Assembly: GCF_900184255.1 (NCBI RefSeq)
Contig: NZ_LT854635.1
Coordinates: 1 to 43,063, forward strand
Direction: 5' to 3'
DNA from: Haloimpatiens massiliensis
GTDB lineage: Bacteria > Bacillota > Clostridia > Clostridiales > Clostridiaceae
Length of the DNA: 43,063 nucleotides
Shown here: positions 35,002-43,063 of the stretch, piece after piece
Layout of the letters: each line of letters opens with the position of its first letter
Numbering within the stretch: position 1 is the stretch's first letter
Made by a program: the position numbers and the translations under genes
Notes under the pieces: generated by a model
Seen by the model: only the letters and a program-made list of their open reading frames with translations
Database searches by the model: none
Told to the model about the DNA's origin: nothing

Positions 35002-35032
35002 CAGAGGGTTAGTGGACCAGTGTGCTAGAGGG

Positions 35033-35085
35033 CTAGTAAAGGATGATTTTCCGTAACATAGTGGAGGAAAATCATCCTTTACTAG
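35033..35085. repeat. Perfect 20-bp inverted repeat
   Basis: CTAGTAAAGGATGATTTTCC (35033-35052) and its exact reverse complement (35066-35085) surround a 13-nt loop. No T run follows, so it is not an ordinary terminator. It may be an end of a mobile element or a small RNA hairpin. Confidence 0.75.
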
Positions 35086-35120
35086 GTCGTATTCCTCCCT
35101 AAATAAACTATGAATGAACT

Positions 35121-35353
35121 GAAAAATCACACTTTAAGGGAATGAAAAAATTGGAATTGGGGACTATGGAACTAGCCTTAGAACTTCTTATGTTTGCGGA
35201 TTTCAATTTCCGTTAAGAAACCTTCCTGTTTGAGGGACGTAAGGAGCGAGTTAAGGTTTTAGGGGATTGAAATCTGCAAACATGTAGAAGGCCTTAGCGT
35301 ACTGTGATTAGTCCCAAATTCCAATTTTTTTATGGACTTAAAGTGTGATTTTT
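35121..35353. repeat. Long imperfect palindrome of ~233 bp, MITE-like (family D)
   Basis: The outer arms GAAAAATCACACTTTAAG and CTTAAAGTGTGATTTTTC pair. Further in, AAAAAATTGGAATTGGGGACT (35145-35165) pairs with its near-complement at 35310-35330, and ATGTTTGCGGATTTCAAT with ATTGAAATCTGCAAACAT. The centre holds GAGGGACGTAAGGAGCGAG. Only one copy is in the window. It lies between ssb and the glycosylase gene. Confidence 0.78.
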
Positions 35354-35375
35354 CTTACGGTACTTGCTTTGCATT

Positions 35376-35999
35376 TTATTTTTGTTGCGTGGTAAGTTTT
35401 TTTAAAGCTTCGGATAGTTTTTTCCAGTCTTTAGAGTACATATCTTTAAAATCTTCACTTCTATTGTACGTGAGTGAAGAAGGATGATACATTGGGAAAA
35501 TGTATCTTTTTATTTCCTCATTAAAATAAAGTTCTCCATGACAGCTTCCTATGCTACTAAAGGTTGTAAGTCTCTTAAGTGGGACATTGCCAAGGGTTAC
35601 TATTAGTTTTGGATTGGCCAATTTGATTTCTTCATCTAATAGGTGTCTAAATAAATTTATCTCAGAAGTTTTTGGAGGACGGTTGCTTATAGTTTCTCTT
35701 CCATTTTTCGAAAGCTTCTTTTTTATAGGCCTAAAAAAGCAGGTATTTGTTATTCGTATCTCTTTTCTACTAATGCCTATAGATTTTAGATAGTTTTCAA
35801 AGGTTTTGCCAGCAGTGCCTACAAAAGGTTTACCTGTTTCCACTTCTGTTTTACCAGGAGCTTCGCCTACGAATAAGATATCACAAGGCACAGGTCCATC
35901 ACCAGTTATCCATCCACCTATATGATCTTCTTTATAATTATCGGATATATTTTTAATTGCATCTTTTATCTCTTCAAGAGTCATTTTGCTGAAGGTCAC
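35376..35999 (-). CDS. Uracil-DNA glycosylase-like protein (family 4/5 fold) without Fe-S cysteines
   Basis: A ~203-207-residue UDG-superfamily protein. Motif A is GEAPGKTEVETGKPFVG, followed by ITNTCFFRPIKKK and the C-terminal motif HPSSL in FPMYHPSSLTYN. It would remove uracil from DNA. Family 4 enzymes have four cysteines for a [4Fe-4S] cluster, including a CxxC before motif A; here the short N-terminus has none and the KCRPP position reads FFRPI, so the cluster appears absent. The start is uncertain: GTG 35999 or ATG 35984, with GAGGTGA overlapping the former. A family A element ends just upstream. Confidence 0.82.
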   Translation of the reverse strand: MTFSKMTLEEIKDAIKNISDNYKEDHIGGWITGDGPVPCDILFVGEAPGKTEVETGKPFVGTAGKTFENYLKSIGISRKEIRITNTCFFRPIKKKLSKNGRETISNRPPKTSEINLFRHLLDEEIKLANPKLIVTLGNVPLKRLTTFSSIGSCHGELYFNEEIKRYIFPMYHPSSLTYNRSEDFKDMYSKDWKKLSEALKKLTTQQK

Positions 36000-36015
36000 C
36001 TCTTTTCTTTATTTA

Positions 36016-36170
36016 TGCACATTCAAATAAATAACAAGTCAGTATGCTAGTCTATTTTGCGTCATACTGCGTCAGCAGAACCCATAGTTCCTACTAGCTG
36101 CGGAACCTGCTTCCTTGTCTGACACAAAATATACCAGCATCTTTGACTGGGTATTTCTTTTCATGTACCT
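36016..36170 (+). repeat. MITE-like palindromic element, family A, copy 3
   Basis: Same ends as copies 2 and 4 (GCACATTCAAATAAATAA and TTTCTTTTCATGTACCT). It lies between the divergently arranged end of cls and the start of the glycosylase gene, within ~17 bp of the latter's start, so it separates that gene from any upstream promoter or supplies one. Confidence 0.88.
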
Positions 36171-36251
36171 TATGTAAGTAAGAAAAAATACTTATATATT
36201 TATATCAGTTTATCTAACATTGATTAATATAAAATAGTATTTTCGTAAATA

Positions 36252-37685
36252 TTAAAGGAGATTTGAAAAAATTCTAGCTATAGCCTCCATAAACTTTTTG
36301 TACAAAGGTGTATTTTCAAAATAGTTATAATTAGCTAAAGTACTTTGTTCTAGATCATTTATAAAAATAGCTTCGAGGTTTTCCGTGGAGAATTTATCAT
36401 ATATAACTGCATTTATTTCATAGTTTAACTCAAAGCTACGGATATCCATATTAGCAGTGCCTACAGTAGAAATTTCTCCATCTATGGTCATAAATTTTGA
36501 GTGCATAAAGGCATCTTTTCTATAAAGATAGATTTCAATACCGTATTTAGCTAATTCTGAAAGATAAGTTTTAGAGGCATAATAAACAGTAAAGTGGTCA
36601 TAGCGACCCGGAAATAAAATTTTTATCTTAATGCCACTTAAGGCAGCTATTTTTAAAGCATTCATCACACTATAATTTGGAACAAAATATGGTGTGGCTA
36701 TGTAAATATGATCTTCTGCTAGAGAAATCATTTTAATAATTACTTGCATAATAGATGCATTTTCAGAATCAGGGCCACTTTTGACTAATTGCATTATTTT
36801 TCCTTTAAAATTATCAGGAGTAGGGAAATAGGATTCAAAATCATTATGCCAAGGAAATGTATTTTGGCTTTTTTTAACCATGAAGAAATCGTCAAAAAAT
36901 GAAGCCTGAAGCCCAAGCACCGAGTCACCCTGAATCATTAAATGTGTATCTCGCCAGTAGCCTAATTTACTTTTACCTAAGTATTCATCCCCTATATTTA
37001 TGCCACCTAAAAATCCTATTTTGCCATCGATAATAGCTATTTTACGATGGTTTCTATAATTTAATTGAGTGTTTATTTTTTTAAATAAAGGTGCTAGAAA
37101 GTAAGTATAAAAAACTACATCTACTCCTGCAGCTTTTAACTGGTTTATGAAATCTTTTTTTATAGTAGGAGAACCTACCTTATCTATAATAAAACGTACT
37201 TCTACTCCTTCTCTAGCTTTTTCTATTAATATGTTTTTTATCTCATTTCCTATTGTGTCATTTTTAACTATATAGTATTCAAGATGTATATGATGTTTTG
37301 CATTTTTCAGACAATCTTTTAATATTTTGAATTTTTCTTCACCAGTGGTAAGTATTGATATATCATTATCTATAAAAACGGGACAATTATTATTATTCAT
37401 TATTAATTGTATAAGAGAAGGATACTTGACATTTCTTATATGACATAAAGTTTCAGATACAAGTTTGTGAGTACGTTGAGTGTTTTCGGTGTTTAATTTA
37501 TGTTTTTTCCAATTCCTTCCCGCAAATATATATAAAAACAAACCTATAGGAGGTAAAATTAATAATATTAATAGCCATGCTATAGTTTTTTCGGGTCTTC
37601 TACGTTCTAAAATTATAACTATTATAGATATTACTGCGTTAATTATAAAAAACCAAGAAAGTATTTTTATAAGGTTAGTATTCAT
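36252..37685 (-). CDS. cls: Cardiolipin synthase
   Basis: A 477-residue phospholipase D-type cardiolipin synthase. Two N-terminal membrane helices (about 7-26 and 36-54) precede two HKD motifs: His213, Lys215 and Asp220 in NHRKIAIIDGK, and His395, Lys397 and Asp402 in MHSKFMTIDGE. It condenses two phosphatidylglycerol molecules to cardiolipin plus glycerol at the membrane. The ATG at 37685 has AAAGGAGGAGG just upstream; a longer frame opening at 37730 is rejected. Single leftward gene, divergent from the HD-GYP gene. Confidence 0.95.
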   Translation of the reverse strand: MNTNLIKILSWFFIINAVISIIVIILERRRPEKTIAWLLILLILPPIGLFLYIFAGRNWKKHKLNTENTQRTHKLVSETLCHIRNVKYPSLIQLIMNNNNCPVFIDNDISILTTGEEKFKILKDCLKNAKHHIHLEYYIVKNDTIGNEIKNILIEKAREGVEVRFIIDKVGSPTIKKDFINQLKAAGVDVVFYTYFLAPLFKKINTQLNYRNHRKIAIIDGKIGFLGGINIGDEYLGKSKLGYWRDTHLMIQGDSVLGLQASFFDDFFMVKKSQNTFPWHNDFESYFPTPDNFKGKIMQLVKSGPDSENASIMQVIIKMISLAEDHIYIATPYFVPNYSVMNALKIAALSGIKIKILFPGRYDHFTVYYASKTYLSELAKYGIEIYLYRKDAFMHSKFMTIDGEISTVGTANMDIRSFELNYEINAVIYDKFSTENLEAIFINDLEQSTLANYNYFENTPLYKKFMEAIARIFSNLL

Positions 37686-37819
37686 AAGGCCTCCTCCTTT
37701 AAATATAACTGTGTAGAAATATAATATCAATTATTTTTAAATATTTCAAAGGAATTCCTGCAAATTTATAGAAATACTGTATAATATGTAAATTGGTATT
37801 AAGGTTTATGGAGGGAATT

Positions 37820-38887
37820 ATGAAGTTAGAATTTATAAAAAATTTAAGTGGAAAAGAAATTTTAGCTAGAAATATACTTTCTAGTGATGGAAGTGTACTT
37901 TTAAAAAAGGGAAGTACATTAACTCTAAGTTATATAAGGCAGCTAGAAGCTAATGGAATATATCTTGTATACATAAAGGATGACACATTTACTGATGTAG
38001 ATACTAAGGAAAATGGCGAAATAGATAGATTAAAATCCTCTAGTTTAAATGAAATACCTTTCCTATTCCAAAATATATTATCAGGAACTAAATCTCAAAT
38101 TAAGGAAAGTTTAGGTAATATTCAAAATATTATTGATTATATTTTTGAACAAAATAATTTAAATACCAATTTATATGAAGTAAAGTTATATGATGATTAT
38201 ACATATATACATTCTCTAAATACAGGGATAATGGCTACATACTTAGGGGTTAAATTAGGGTGGGATAAGGAAAAAGTTAGAGAACTTGGCATATGCGGTA
38301 TTCTTCATGATATTGGAAAGACAAAAATCCCCAGTAGTGTAATAAATAAAAAGGGAGATTTAACTAAAAATGAATTAAATGTAATAAGAAAACATCCTAT
38401 ATTTGGAGGAGAAATATTAAGGAGTAAAGGTATTTTTTCTAAGGACATTATTTTAGGGGTTTTACAGCATCATGAGAAAATTTTAGGTACAGGGTATCCT
38501 TTTGGATTAAAGGGAGATGAAATTTGCGATTATGCAAAAATCATAAGTATTTGTGATGTTTTTACTGCTGTAAGTTCTAATAGGAGCTATAGAAATAGGT
38601 TTTCACCTAATGAGGCCTATGAATTAATACTTAGTAATTCAGGTATAATGTTTGAACCAAAGTACGTAGAAAAGTTTAAGCAATGCTTTGCTATATATCC
38701 TTTAGGATGTAAACTAATATTGTCTAATGGTTTAGAGGGATATGTAGTTGAACAAAATGAAAATTTCCCAGACAGGCCAATAATAAGAGTTACATGTGGG
38801 GAATCTAAAAAGAATAATGTTTATACATATGATATGAATCTTTTGGATAATCCAAGCATTACAATAGTCGATGTTTACCATGAATAA
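37820..38887 (+). CDS. HD-GYP domain protein, putative c-di-GMP phosphodiesterase
   Basis: A 355-residue protein. The N-terminal ~110 residues resemble the small domain often found before HD-GYP (LAxNILSSDGSVLLKKG). The HD-GYP domain has His131, His163-Asp164 in GILHDIGKTKIP, His192, His217-His218-Glu219 and GTGYP (223-227). The usual Asp in HHExxDGxGYP is Leu222 here, so activity toward c-di-GMP is probable but not assured. No receiver or membrane segment is present, so it is cytosolic. GGAGG precedes the ATG at 37820; a start at 37793 lacks a site. Confidence 0.9.
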   Translation: MKLEFIKNLSGKEILARNILSSDGSVLLKKGSTLTLSYIRQLEANGIYLVYIKDDTFTDVDTKENGEIDRLKSSSLNEIPFLFQNILSGTKSQIKESLGNIQNIIDYIFEQNNLNTNLYEVKLYDDYTYIHSLNTGIMATYLGVKLGWDKEKVRELGICGILHDIGKTKIPSSVINKKGDLTKNELNVIRKHPIFGGEILRSKGIFSKDIILGVLQHHEKILGTGYPFGLKGDEICDYAKIISICDVFTAVSSNRSYRNRFSPNEAYELILSNSGIMFEPKYVEKFKQCFAIYPLGCKLILSNGLEGYVVEQNENFPDRPIIRVTCGESKKNNVYTYDMNLLDNPSITIVDVYHE

Positions 38888-38942
38888 GTACGATTGTTAA
38901 CTGTTTATTTCATGGTAAATGCATATAAATTTTAAAATGATG

Positions 38943-38985
38943 TTGAATTTCCACATCATTTTATATTATAATTGGTATATACAAC
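38943..38985 (+). promoter_or_regulatory. Promoter and candidate NagR operator of the nag operon
   Basis: TTGAAT (38943-38948), an 18-bp spacer and TATAAT (38967-38972) fit a promoter. Immediately overlapping its -10, ATTGGTATATACAAC (38971-38985) resembles the dre-type operators of NagR/DasR regulators (a TGGTNTANACCA-like palindrome, here with one arm imperfect). The first gene of the operon encodes such a regulator, so autoregulation is likely. Confidence 0.6.
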
Positions 38986-39035
38986 ATAACAACATGTGAA
39001 TATGATAATATTTATTTATAGCGGGAGGTAATATT

Positions 39036-39764
39036 TTGAGAAAAATTTGTAAGGATAGTCCACTTCCACTGTATTATCAAATAAAGCAATTATTGCTTGA
39101 CATGATAGAAGATGGAGAATTAATTCCAGGAGAATTAATACCTCCTGAAAGAGAAATATGCCAGCTTCAAGAAGTAAGTAGAATGACTGTAAATAAAGCA
39201 ATAATGTCTTTAGTAAATGAGGGAGTTTTATATAGGGAGCAGGGTAAAGGAACTTTTGTTGCCTGTCCTAAGGAGAAACAGCAATTGCAACTAAAGGGTT
39301 TTACAGAGCAAATGGAGGAAAAAGGACTTAAGTCTAGTTCGAAGATAATATCCTTCAATGTAAAGAAAGCTACAAATCAAATAAAATGTGTTTTGAAACT
39401 TCCGAAAGATCAAGAAGAAGTAATAGAAATAAATAGATTAAGAATTATTGAACAGGACCCTTATGCTTTGGAAAAAGTTTTTATACCTTGTTATATGTGC
39501 CCAGATTTAACAAAAGAGAGCTTAGATGGAAAGTCACTTTATGAAATACTAAGAGAAAAATATAGTTTTAATTTAAAATTTGCAAAACAAACAATAGAAC
39601 CAATAATGTTAAATGAGTTTGAAAGTCAATTATTAAATCAAGAGGATAATTCTCTTGCACTAATGTTTAAAAGAACAACTTATTTAGAAAATGATATACC
39701 CATAGAGCATACTAGGGAAATATACAGAAGTGACAAATATAAATATGAGATAGTACTTACTTAA
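39036..39764 (+). CDS. nagR: GntR family regulator of amino-sugar use
   Basis: A 242-residue HutC-subfamily GntR regulator. The winged helix (residues 10-72, PLYYQIKQLLLDMIEDG, EVSRMTVNKAIMSLV) is followed by a UTRA ligand domain (about 90-238). The start is TTG, set by GGGAGGT seven bases upstream. It lies 16 nt before nagA, and by analogy with Bacillus NagR it represses the nag genes until glucosamine-6-phosphate or N-acetylglucosamine-6-phosphate binds. Confidence 0.9.
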   Translation: MRKICKDSPLPLYYQIKQLLLDMIEDGELIPGELIPPEREICQLQEVSRMTVNKAIMSLVNEGVLYREQGKGTFVACPKEKQQLQLKGFTEQMEEKGLKSSSKIISFNVKKATNQIKCVLKLPKDQEEVIEINRLRIIEQDPYALEKVFIPCYMCPDLTKESLDGKSLYEILREKYSFNLKFAKQTIEPIMLNEFESQLLNQEDNSLALMFKRTTYLENDIPIEHTREIYRSDKYKYEIVLT

Positions 39765-39780
39765 TATGGGAGATGATAGC

Positions 39781-40941
39781 ATGAAAATAATAAGGAATGG
39801 AAAAATAATACTTGAGAACAAAGTTCTAAAAAATAAAGCATTATTTTTCAAAGAAAAAATTTTAGATATAATAGATGAAAAAAATTTAGAACAGTATATT
39901 AATAAGAATAATATAAAAGGATATGAGATTATAGATGCAAAGGGCTACTATATTTCACCAGGCTTTATAGACATACACGTTCATGGTTGTGGGGGTAGCG
40001 ACACTATGGATGGAACTTTAGAAGATGTAAAAACCATAAGTAGGAATGTGTGCAAAAATGGAGTAACAGCATTTTTACCTACTACTATGACTATGGCTAA
40101 GGAGAAGATTTATAAAGCGTTGAATGCTATTAGAGAAAGCATGGGTAGTATAGCAGAAGGAGCAAAAATTTTAGGTGCACATATGGAAGGTCCTTTTATA
40201 AATCCGAAATATAAAGGTGCACAAAATGAAAAATACATAGAAAAACCAGATTATGATTTCATTAAAGACTATTTAGACACAATAAAAATCATAACTTTAG
40301 CACCGGAAATGGACGAGAAATATCAGTTTATAAAAAAGGTTAAAAAGGATACAAATATAATATTATCTATAGGTCATACAGATGCTACTTATGAACAAGC
40401 CATAGAAGCTATGGAGTTAGGAATTACCCATGGAACACATACATTTAATGCTATGACACCACTACATCATAGAAAACCTGGGGTTGTAGGAGCAATAATG
40501 AATAGTAATGTTAGTTGTGAATTAATAGCAGATAAAATACATGTGCATCCAGGTGCATTTAATGTACTAATAAATGTAAAGGGTTTTGACAAAGTAGTAT
40601 TAATTACAGATTGTATGAGAGCAGGAAATTTAAATGATGGAAATTATGATCTTGGAGGACAAAAGGTAATAGTAAAGGATAACTCTGCAAGATTGGAGGA
40701 TGGAACACTAGCTGGAAGTATTTTAAATCTAAATAACGGAATAAAAAATATACTTGAAAATACAAATCTAAAAATACAAGAAGTAGTGGCCATGGCTAGC
40801 ATAAATCCAGCTAGAGTTATAAGTGTAGATAAGAGAAAAGGAAGCATAGAAATAGGAAAGGATGCGGATTTCACTATTTTTGATGAAAAATTTAATATAA
40901 AGGCTACTATAGTGGAAGGAAACGTAGTTTTTAGGGCCTAA
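39781..40941 (+). CDS. nagA: N-acetylglucosamine-6-phosphate deacetylase
   Basis: A 386-residue amidohydrolase with metal and catalytic motifs of NagA: HVHGCGGSDTMDG, HMEGPFINPKYKGAQ, SIGHTDATYEQA, GTHTFNAMTPLHHRKPG and the catalytic Asp in LITDCMRAG. It converts GlcNAc-6-P to glucosamine-6-P and acetate. The ATG at 39781 is eight bases after GGGAG; an ATG 15 bp earlier lies before that site. It follows nagR closely and would be co-transcribed with it. Confidence 0.96.
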   Translation: MKIIRNGKIILENKVLKNKALFFKEKILDIIDEKNLEQYINKNNIKGYEIIDAKGYYISPGFIDIHVHGCGGSDTMDGTLEDVKTISRNVCKNGVTAFLPTTMTMAKEKIYKALNAIRESMGSIAEGAKILGAHMEGPFINPKYKGAQNEKYIEKPDYDFIKDYLDTIKIITLAPEMDEKYQFIKKVKKDTNIILSIGHTDATYEQAIEAMELGITHGTHTFNAMTPLHHRKPGVVGAIMNSNVSCELIADKIHVHPGAFNVLINVKGFDKVVLITDCMRAGNLNDGNYDLGGQKVIVKDNSARLEDGTLAGSILNLNNGIKNILENTNLKIQEVVAMASINPARVISVDKRKGSIEIGKDADFTIFDEKFNIKATIVEGNVVFRA

Positions 40942-41008
40942 GAAATAGTAAGTAATATGTAGAATGATATAGCTTATATTTTAATATTAGCACATAGTTT
41001 ATATCTTA

Positions 41009-41164
41009 AGGCACATTCAAATAAATAACAAATCAGTATGCTAGTGTATTTTGCGTCATACTGAGTCAGCAGAACCCACCGATAGTACTAGCTATGGAAC
41101 CTGCTTTCTTGTCTGACACAAAATATACCAGCATCTTTGAAATGTTATTTCTTTTCATGTACCT
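41009..41164 (+). repeat. MITE-like palindromic element, family A, copy 4 (between nagA and nagB)
   Basis: Begins AGGCACATTCAAATAAATAA and ends TTTCTTTTCATGTACCT. It divides what would otherwise be a compact nagR-nagA-nagB operon and ends 45 bp before nagB. In RNA it would form a long hairpin that could stop or process the transcript. Confidence 0.88.
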
Positions 41165-41209
41165 AAATAATATTAATAGTAAATAATATAAAGGAGAAGG
41201 GAATAGAAT

Positions 41210-41956
41210 ATGAGGATAATAATTGTAGAAAATTACGAGGAAATGAGCAAAAAAGCAGCTATAATGATGGCAAGTCAAGTTATATTAAAGCCCAATAGTA
41301 TACTAGGGTTAGCTACAGGCAGTACTCCAATAGGCATGTACAAGGAATTAATTAACATGTACAAGAATAGAGAAGTAGATTTTTCTAGTATAAAGACTTT
41401 TAATTTAGATGAATATTATGGTTTGGAAAAAAGCAATGAACAAAGTTATCATTATTATATGAATAAAAACTTGTTTAATCATATAAATGTTGGTGAAGAA
41501 AATATTAACATACCTAATGGAATGACAGAAAATATAGAAAAAGAATGTTTAGAGTATGATAAAAAAATAGAAGAGGTTGGCGGCATAGACATACAAGTAT
41601 TAGGTATAGGTGGGAATGGCCATATAGGATTTAATGAACCAAATGCTACCTTTGAGACTGGAACACATCTAGTTAATTTAAATGAAAAAACAATAAAGGA
41701 CAATTCAAGATTCTTTAATTCCATGGATGAAGTTCCTACAACAGCAGTAAGTATGGGAATAAAGACAATAATGATGTCTAAAAAGATTTTATTATTAGCA
41801 AATGGAAAAGGAAAGGCAGAGGCTATAAGAAAAACTATAGAAGGTAAAATAACTCCAGAAGTACCAGCTTCAATTCTTCAATTACATAAAGATGTAACAT
41901 TTATAATTGATAAAGAAGCTGCTAGCGAATTAAGTACAATGGAATATAATTACTAA
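41210..41956 (+). CDS. nagB: Glucosamine-6-phosphate deaminase
   Basis: A 248-residue NagB: LGLATGSTPIGMYKEL (phosphate loop), FNLDEYYGL, GIGGNGHIGFNEP with the catalytic region and TAVSMGIKTIM. It turns glucosamine-6-P into fructose-6-P and ammonia, completing the step after NagA. AAGGAGAAGGG precedes the ATG. It lacks the longer C-terminus of the allosteric E. coli enzyme (266 residues), like Bacillus NagB. Confidence 0.96.
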   Translation: MRIIIVENYEEMSKKAAIMMASQVILKPNSILGLATGSTPIGMYKELINMYKNREVDFSSIKTFNLDEYYGLEKSNEQSYHYYMNKNLFNHINVGEENINIPNGMTENIEKECLEYDKKIEEVGGIDIQVLGIGGNGHIGFNEPNATFETGTHLVNLNEKTIKDNSRFFNSMDEVPTTAVSMGIKTIMMSKKILLLANGKGKAEAIRKTIEGKITPEVPASILQLHKDVTFIIDKEAASELSTMEYNY

Positions 41957-41971
41957 TAATATAAATTATAC

Positions 41972-42139
41972 AATTAAATCATAAAAAGGTACAATGAGGA
42001 GGAATTATGAAATTCCTCCTCCATGACTTGCATAAGAGTTCGAAACAATAAATTTAAACAGTTCCTTTGCTTCTTATGCAAGTCATTACAGAGAAATTTC
42101 ATAATTCAAGTAATGTAATACTTTTTGTGGGATAATCAT
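41972..42139. repeat. MITE-like palindromic element, family B, copy 2 (uninterrupted)
   Basis: Shares GGTACAATG, ATGACTTGCATAA, CAATAAATTTAAACAGTTCC, TTCTTATGCAAGTCATT and CTTTTTGTGGG with copy 1, and lacks the nested insert. The left terminal repeat is degenerate (ATTAAATCATAAAAAGG). It starts 16 bp after the nagB stop. Confidence 0.85.
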
Positions 42140-42149
42140 TATATTGTAA

Positions 42150-42290
42150 AACCTTGCGGTATAGCTTAGTAGAATACGAATTAAAGCAAAAGCTTTTACG
42201 AGGTGGAGGAAGTAGGAATCCCCATGCCCTTGTGGCTGGAGTAAGCTCACAAAGTAGCCTGGTGTATCAATACTAGATATATTGAGAAAA
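42150..42290 (+). mobile_element. Probable orphan right end of an IS605-type element (omega-RNA-like)
   Basis: The block CGGTATAGCTTAGTAGAATACGAA, then GAGGTGGAGGAAGTAGGAATCCCC and a hairpin CCCCATGCCC/GGCTGGAG followed by AAGCTCAC, looks like the 3' end that follows tnpB in IS605-type elements. No tnpB frame precedes it; a family B element abuts it instead. Identification is by remembered pattern only. Confidence 0.4.
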
Positions 42291-42428
42291 AACTAGAAAT
42301 AATCCGAAAAAGGAGTTTAATTTTAATTATTAAAGTATTGAATGCGTAAACACATAAAATATTATGATAAAATATCACTTGTCGCTAAGAAACGACAAGA
42401 AAATTTAATAAAAAATGTTTTATAAAAG

Positions 42429-42457
42429 TTGACAAAGTCGAATTTAAGTGATATAAT
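42429..42457 (+). promoter_or_regulatory. rRNA operon promoter
   Basis: TTGACA (42429-42434) and TATAAT (42452-42457) are both exact consensus hexamers with a 17-bp spacer, followed after ~25 nt by the antitermination boxA-like TGGTCTTTGAAAA (42485-42497). This is the expected rrn promoter-leader arrangement ~100 nt upstream of the 16S gene. Confidence 0.92.
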
Positions 42458-42560
42458 AAAAGAAGTCGCTTAAAAACGGCAAACTGGTCTTTGAAAATTA
42501 AACAGAGATGATGATGATGAATCATAAAGTCAGTGAATTTGAGTTTGAGATTGAACTTTT

Positions 42561-43063
<503 letters not shown>

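Overview
The window is a low-GC chromosomal segment of a Clostridium-like member of the Firmicutes. It lies between two rRNA operons in the same orientation: the 5S gene and a tRNA-Lys of one at the left end, and the promoter, leader and first ~500 nt of the 16S gene of the next at the right end. The clostridial assignment rests on the 16S start, base composition and codon use, strong AGGAGG ribosome sites with frequent TTG/GTG starts, and a selenocysteine-containing reductase typical of Stickland-type amino-acid fermenters. I do not name a species.

Region by region. (1) 0.5-7.8 kb is an osmolyte region: a TetR regulator, grdI and the selenoprotein gene grdH (betaine/sarcosine reductase protein B; UGA read as Sec348 with a SECIS-like hairpin), a BCCT betaine-type transporter and an MscS channel. 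The grdI promoter carries two identical 14-bp palindromes. A structured RNA element ending in CACTGGATAA occurs twice, before and after the BCCT gene. (2) 8.0-12.1 kb holds three M42 peptidase paralogues and an HD-domain protein. The third paralogue has lost most catalytic residues. A pair of perfect DnaA-box 9-mers and a 43-bp repeat lie between the second and third. (3) 12.2-16.6 kb: a small membrane protein, an MFS exporter, a CPBP protease, dUTPase and BirA. (4) 16.8-23.0 kb: two convergent two-component modules, one with an ABC exporter and phased direct repeats (likely response-regulator sites), one with a lipoprotein encoded between kinase and regulator. (5) 23.2-26.9 kb: two VanY-type D,D-carboxypeptidase paralogues separated by a decayed IS607-type element (HTH-only TnpA fragment, TnpB with one in-frame UGA) and by a MITE-like element nested in another. 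(6) 27.2-34.4 kb: GNAT, membrane glycosyltransferase, amidohydrolase, Gfo/Idh oxidoreductase and a GH42 beta-galactosidase. (7) 34.6-38.9 kb: tail-less SSB, a uracil-DNA glycosylase-like protein, cardiolipin synthase and an HD-GYP protein. (8) 39.0-42.0 kb: nagR-nagA-nagB for N-acetylglucosamine use. (9) 42.0-42.6 kb: another MITE, an apparent orphan IS605-like right end and the rRNA promoter.

Together the genes cover use of betaine as electron acceptor and osmolyte, peptide and amino-sugar scavenging, and cell-envelope stress sensing. Four copies of a ~155-bp palindromic element (family A) and two of a second (family B) are scattered through intergenic DNA. One A copy supplies the last codons and stop of the MFS gene and another splits nagA from nagB. 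The most interesting unexplained items are the duplicated RNA element around the BCCT gene, the double-palindrome promoter of grdI, the predicted M42 pseudoenzyme and the MITE families.
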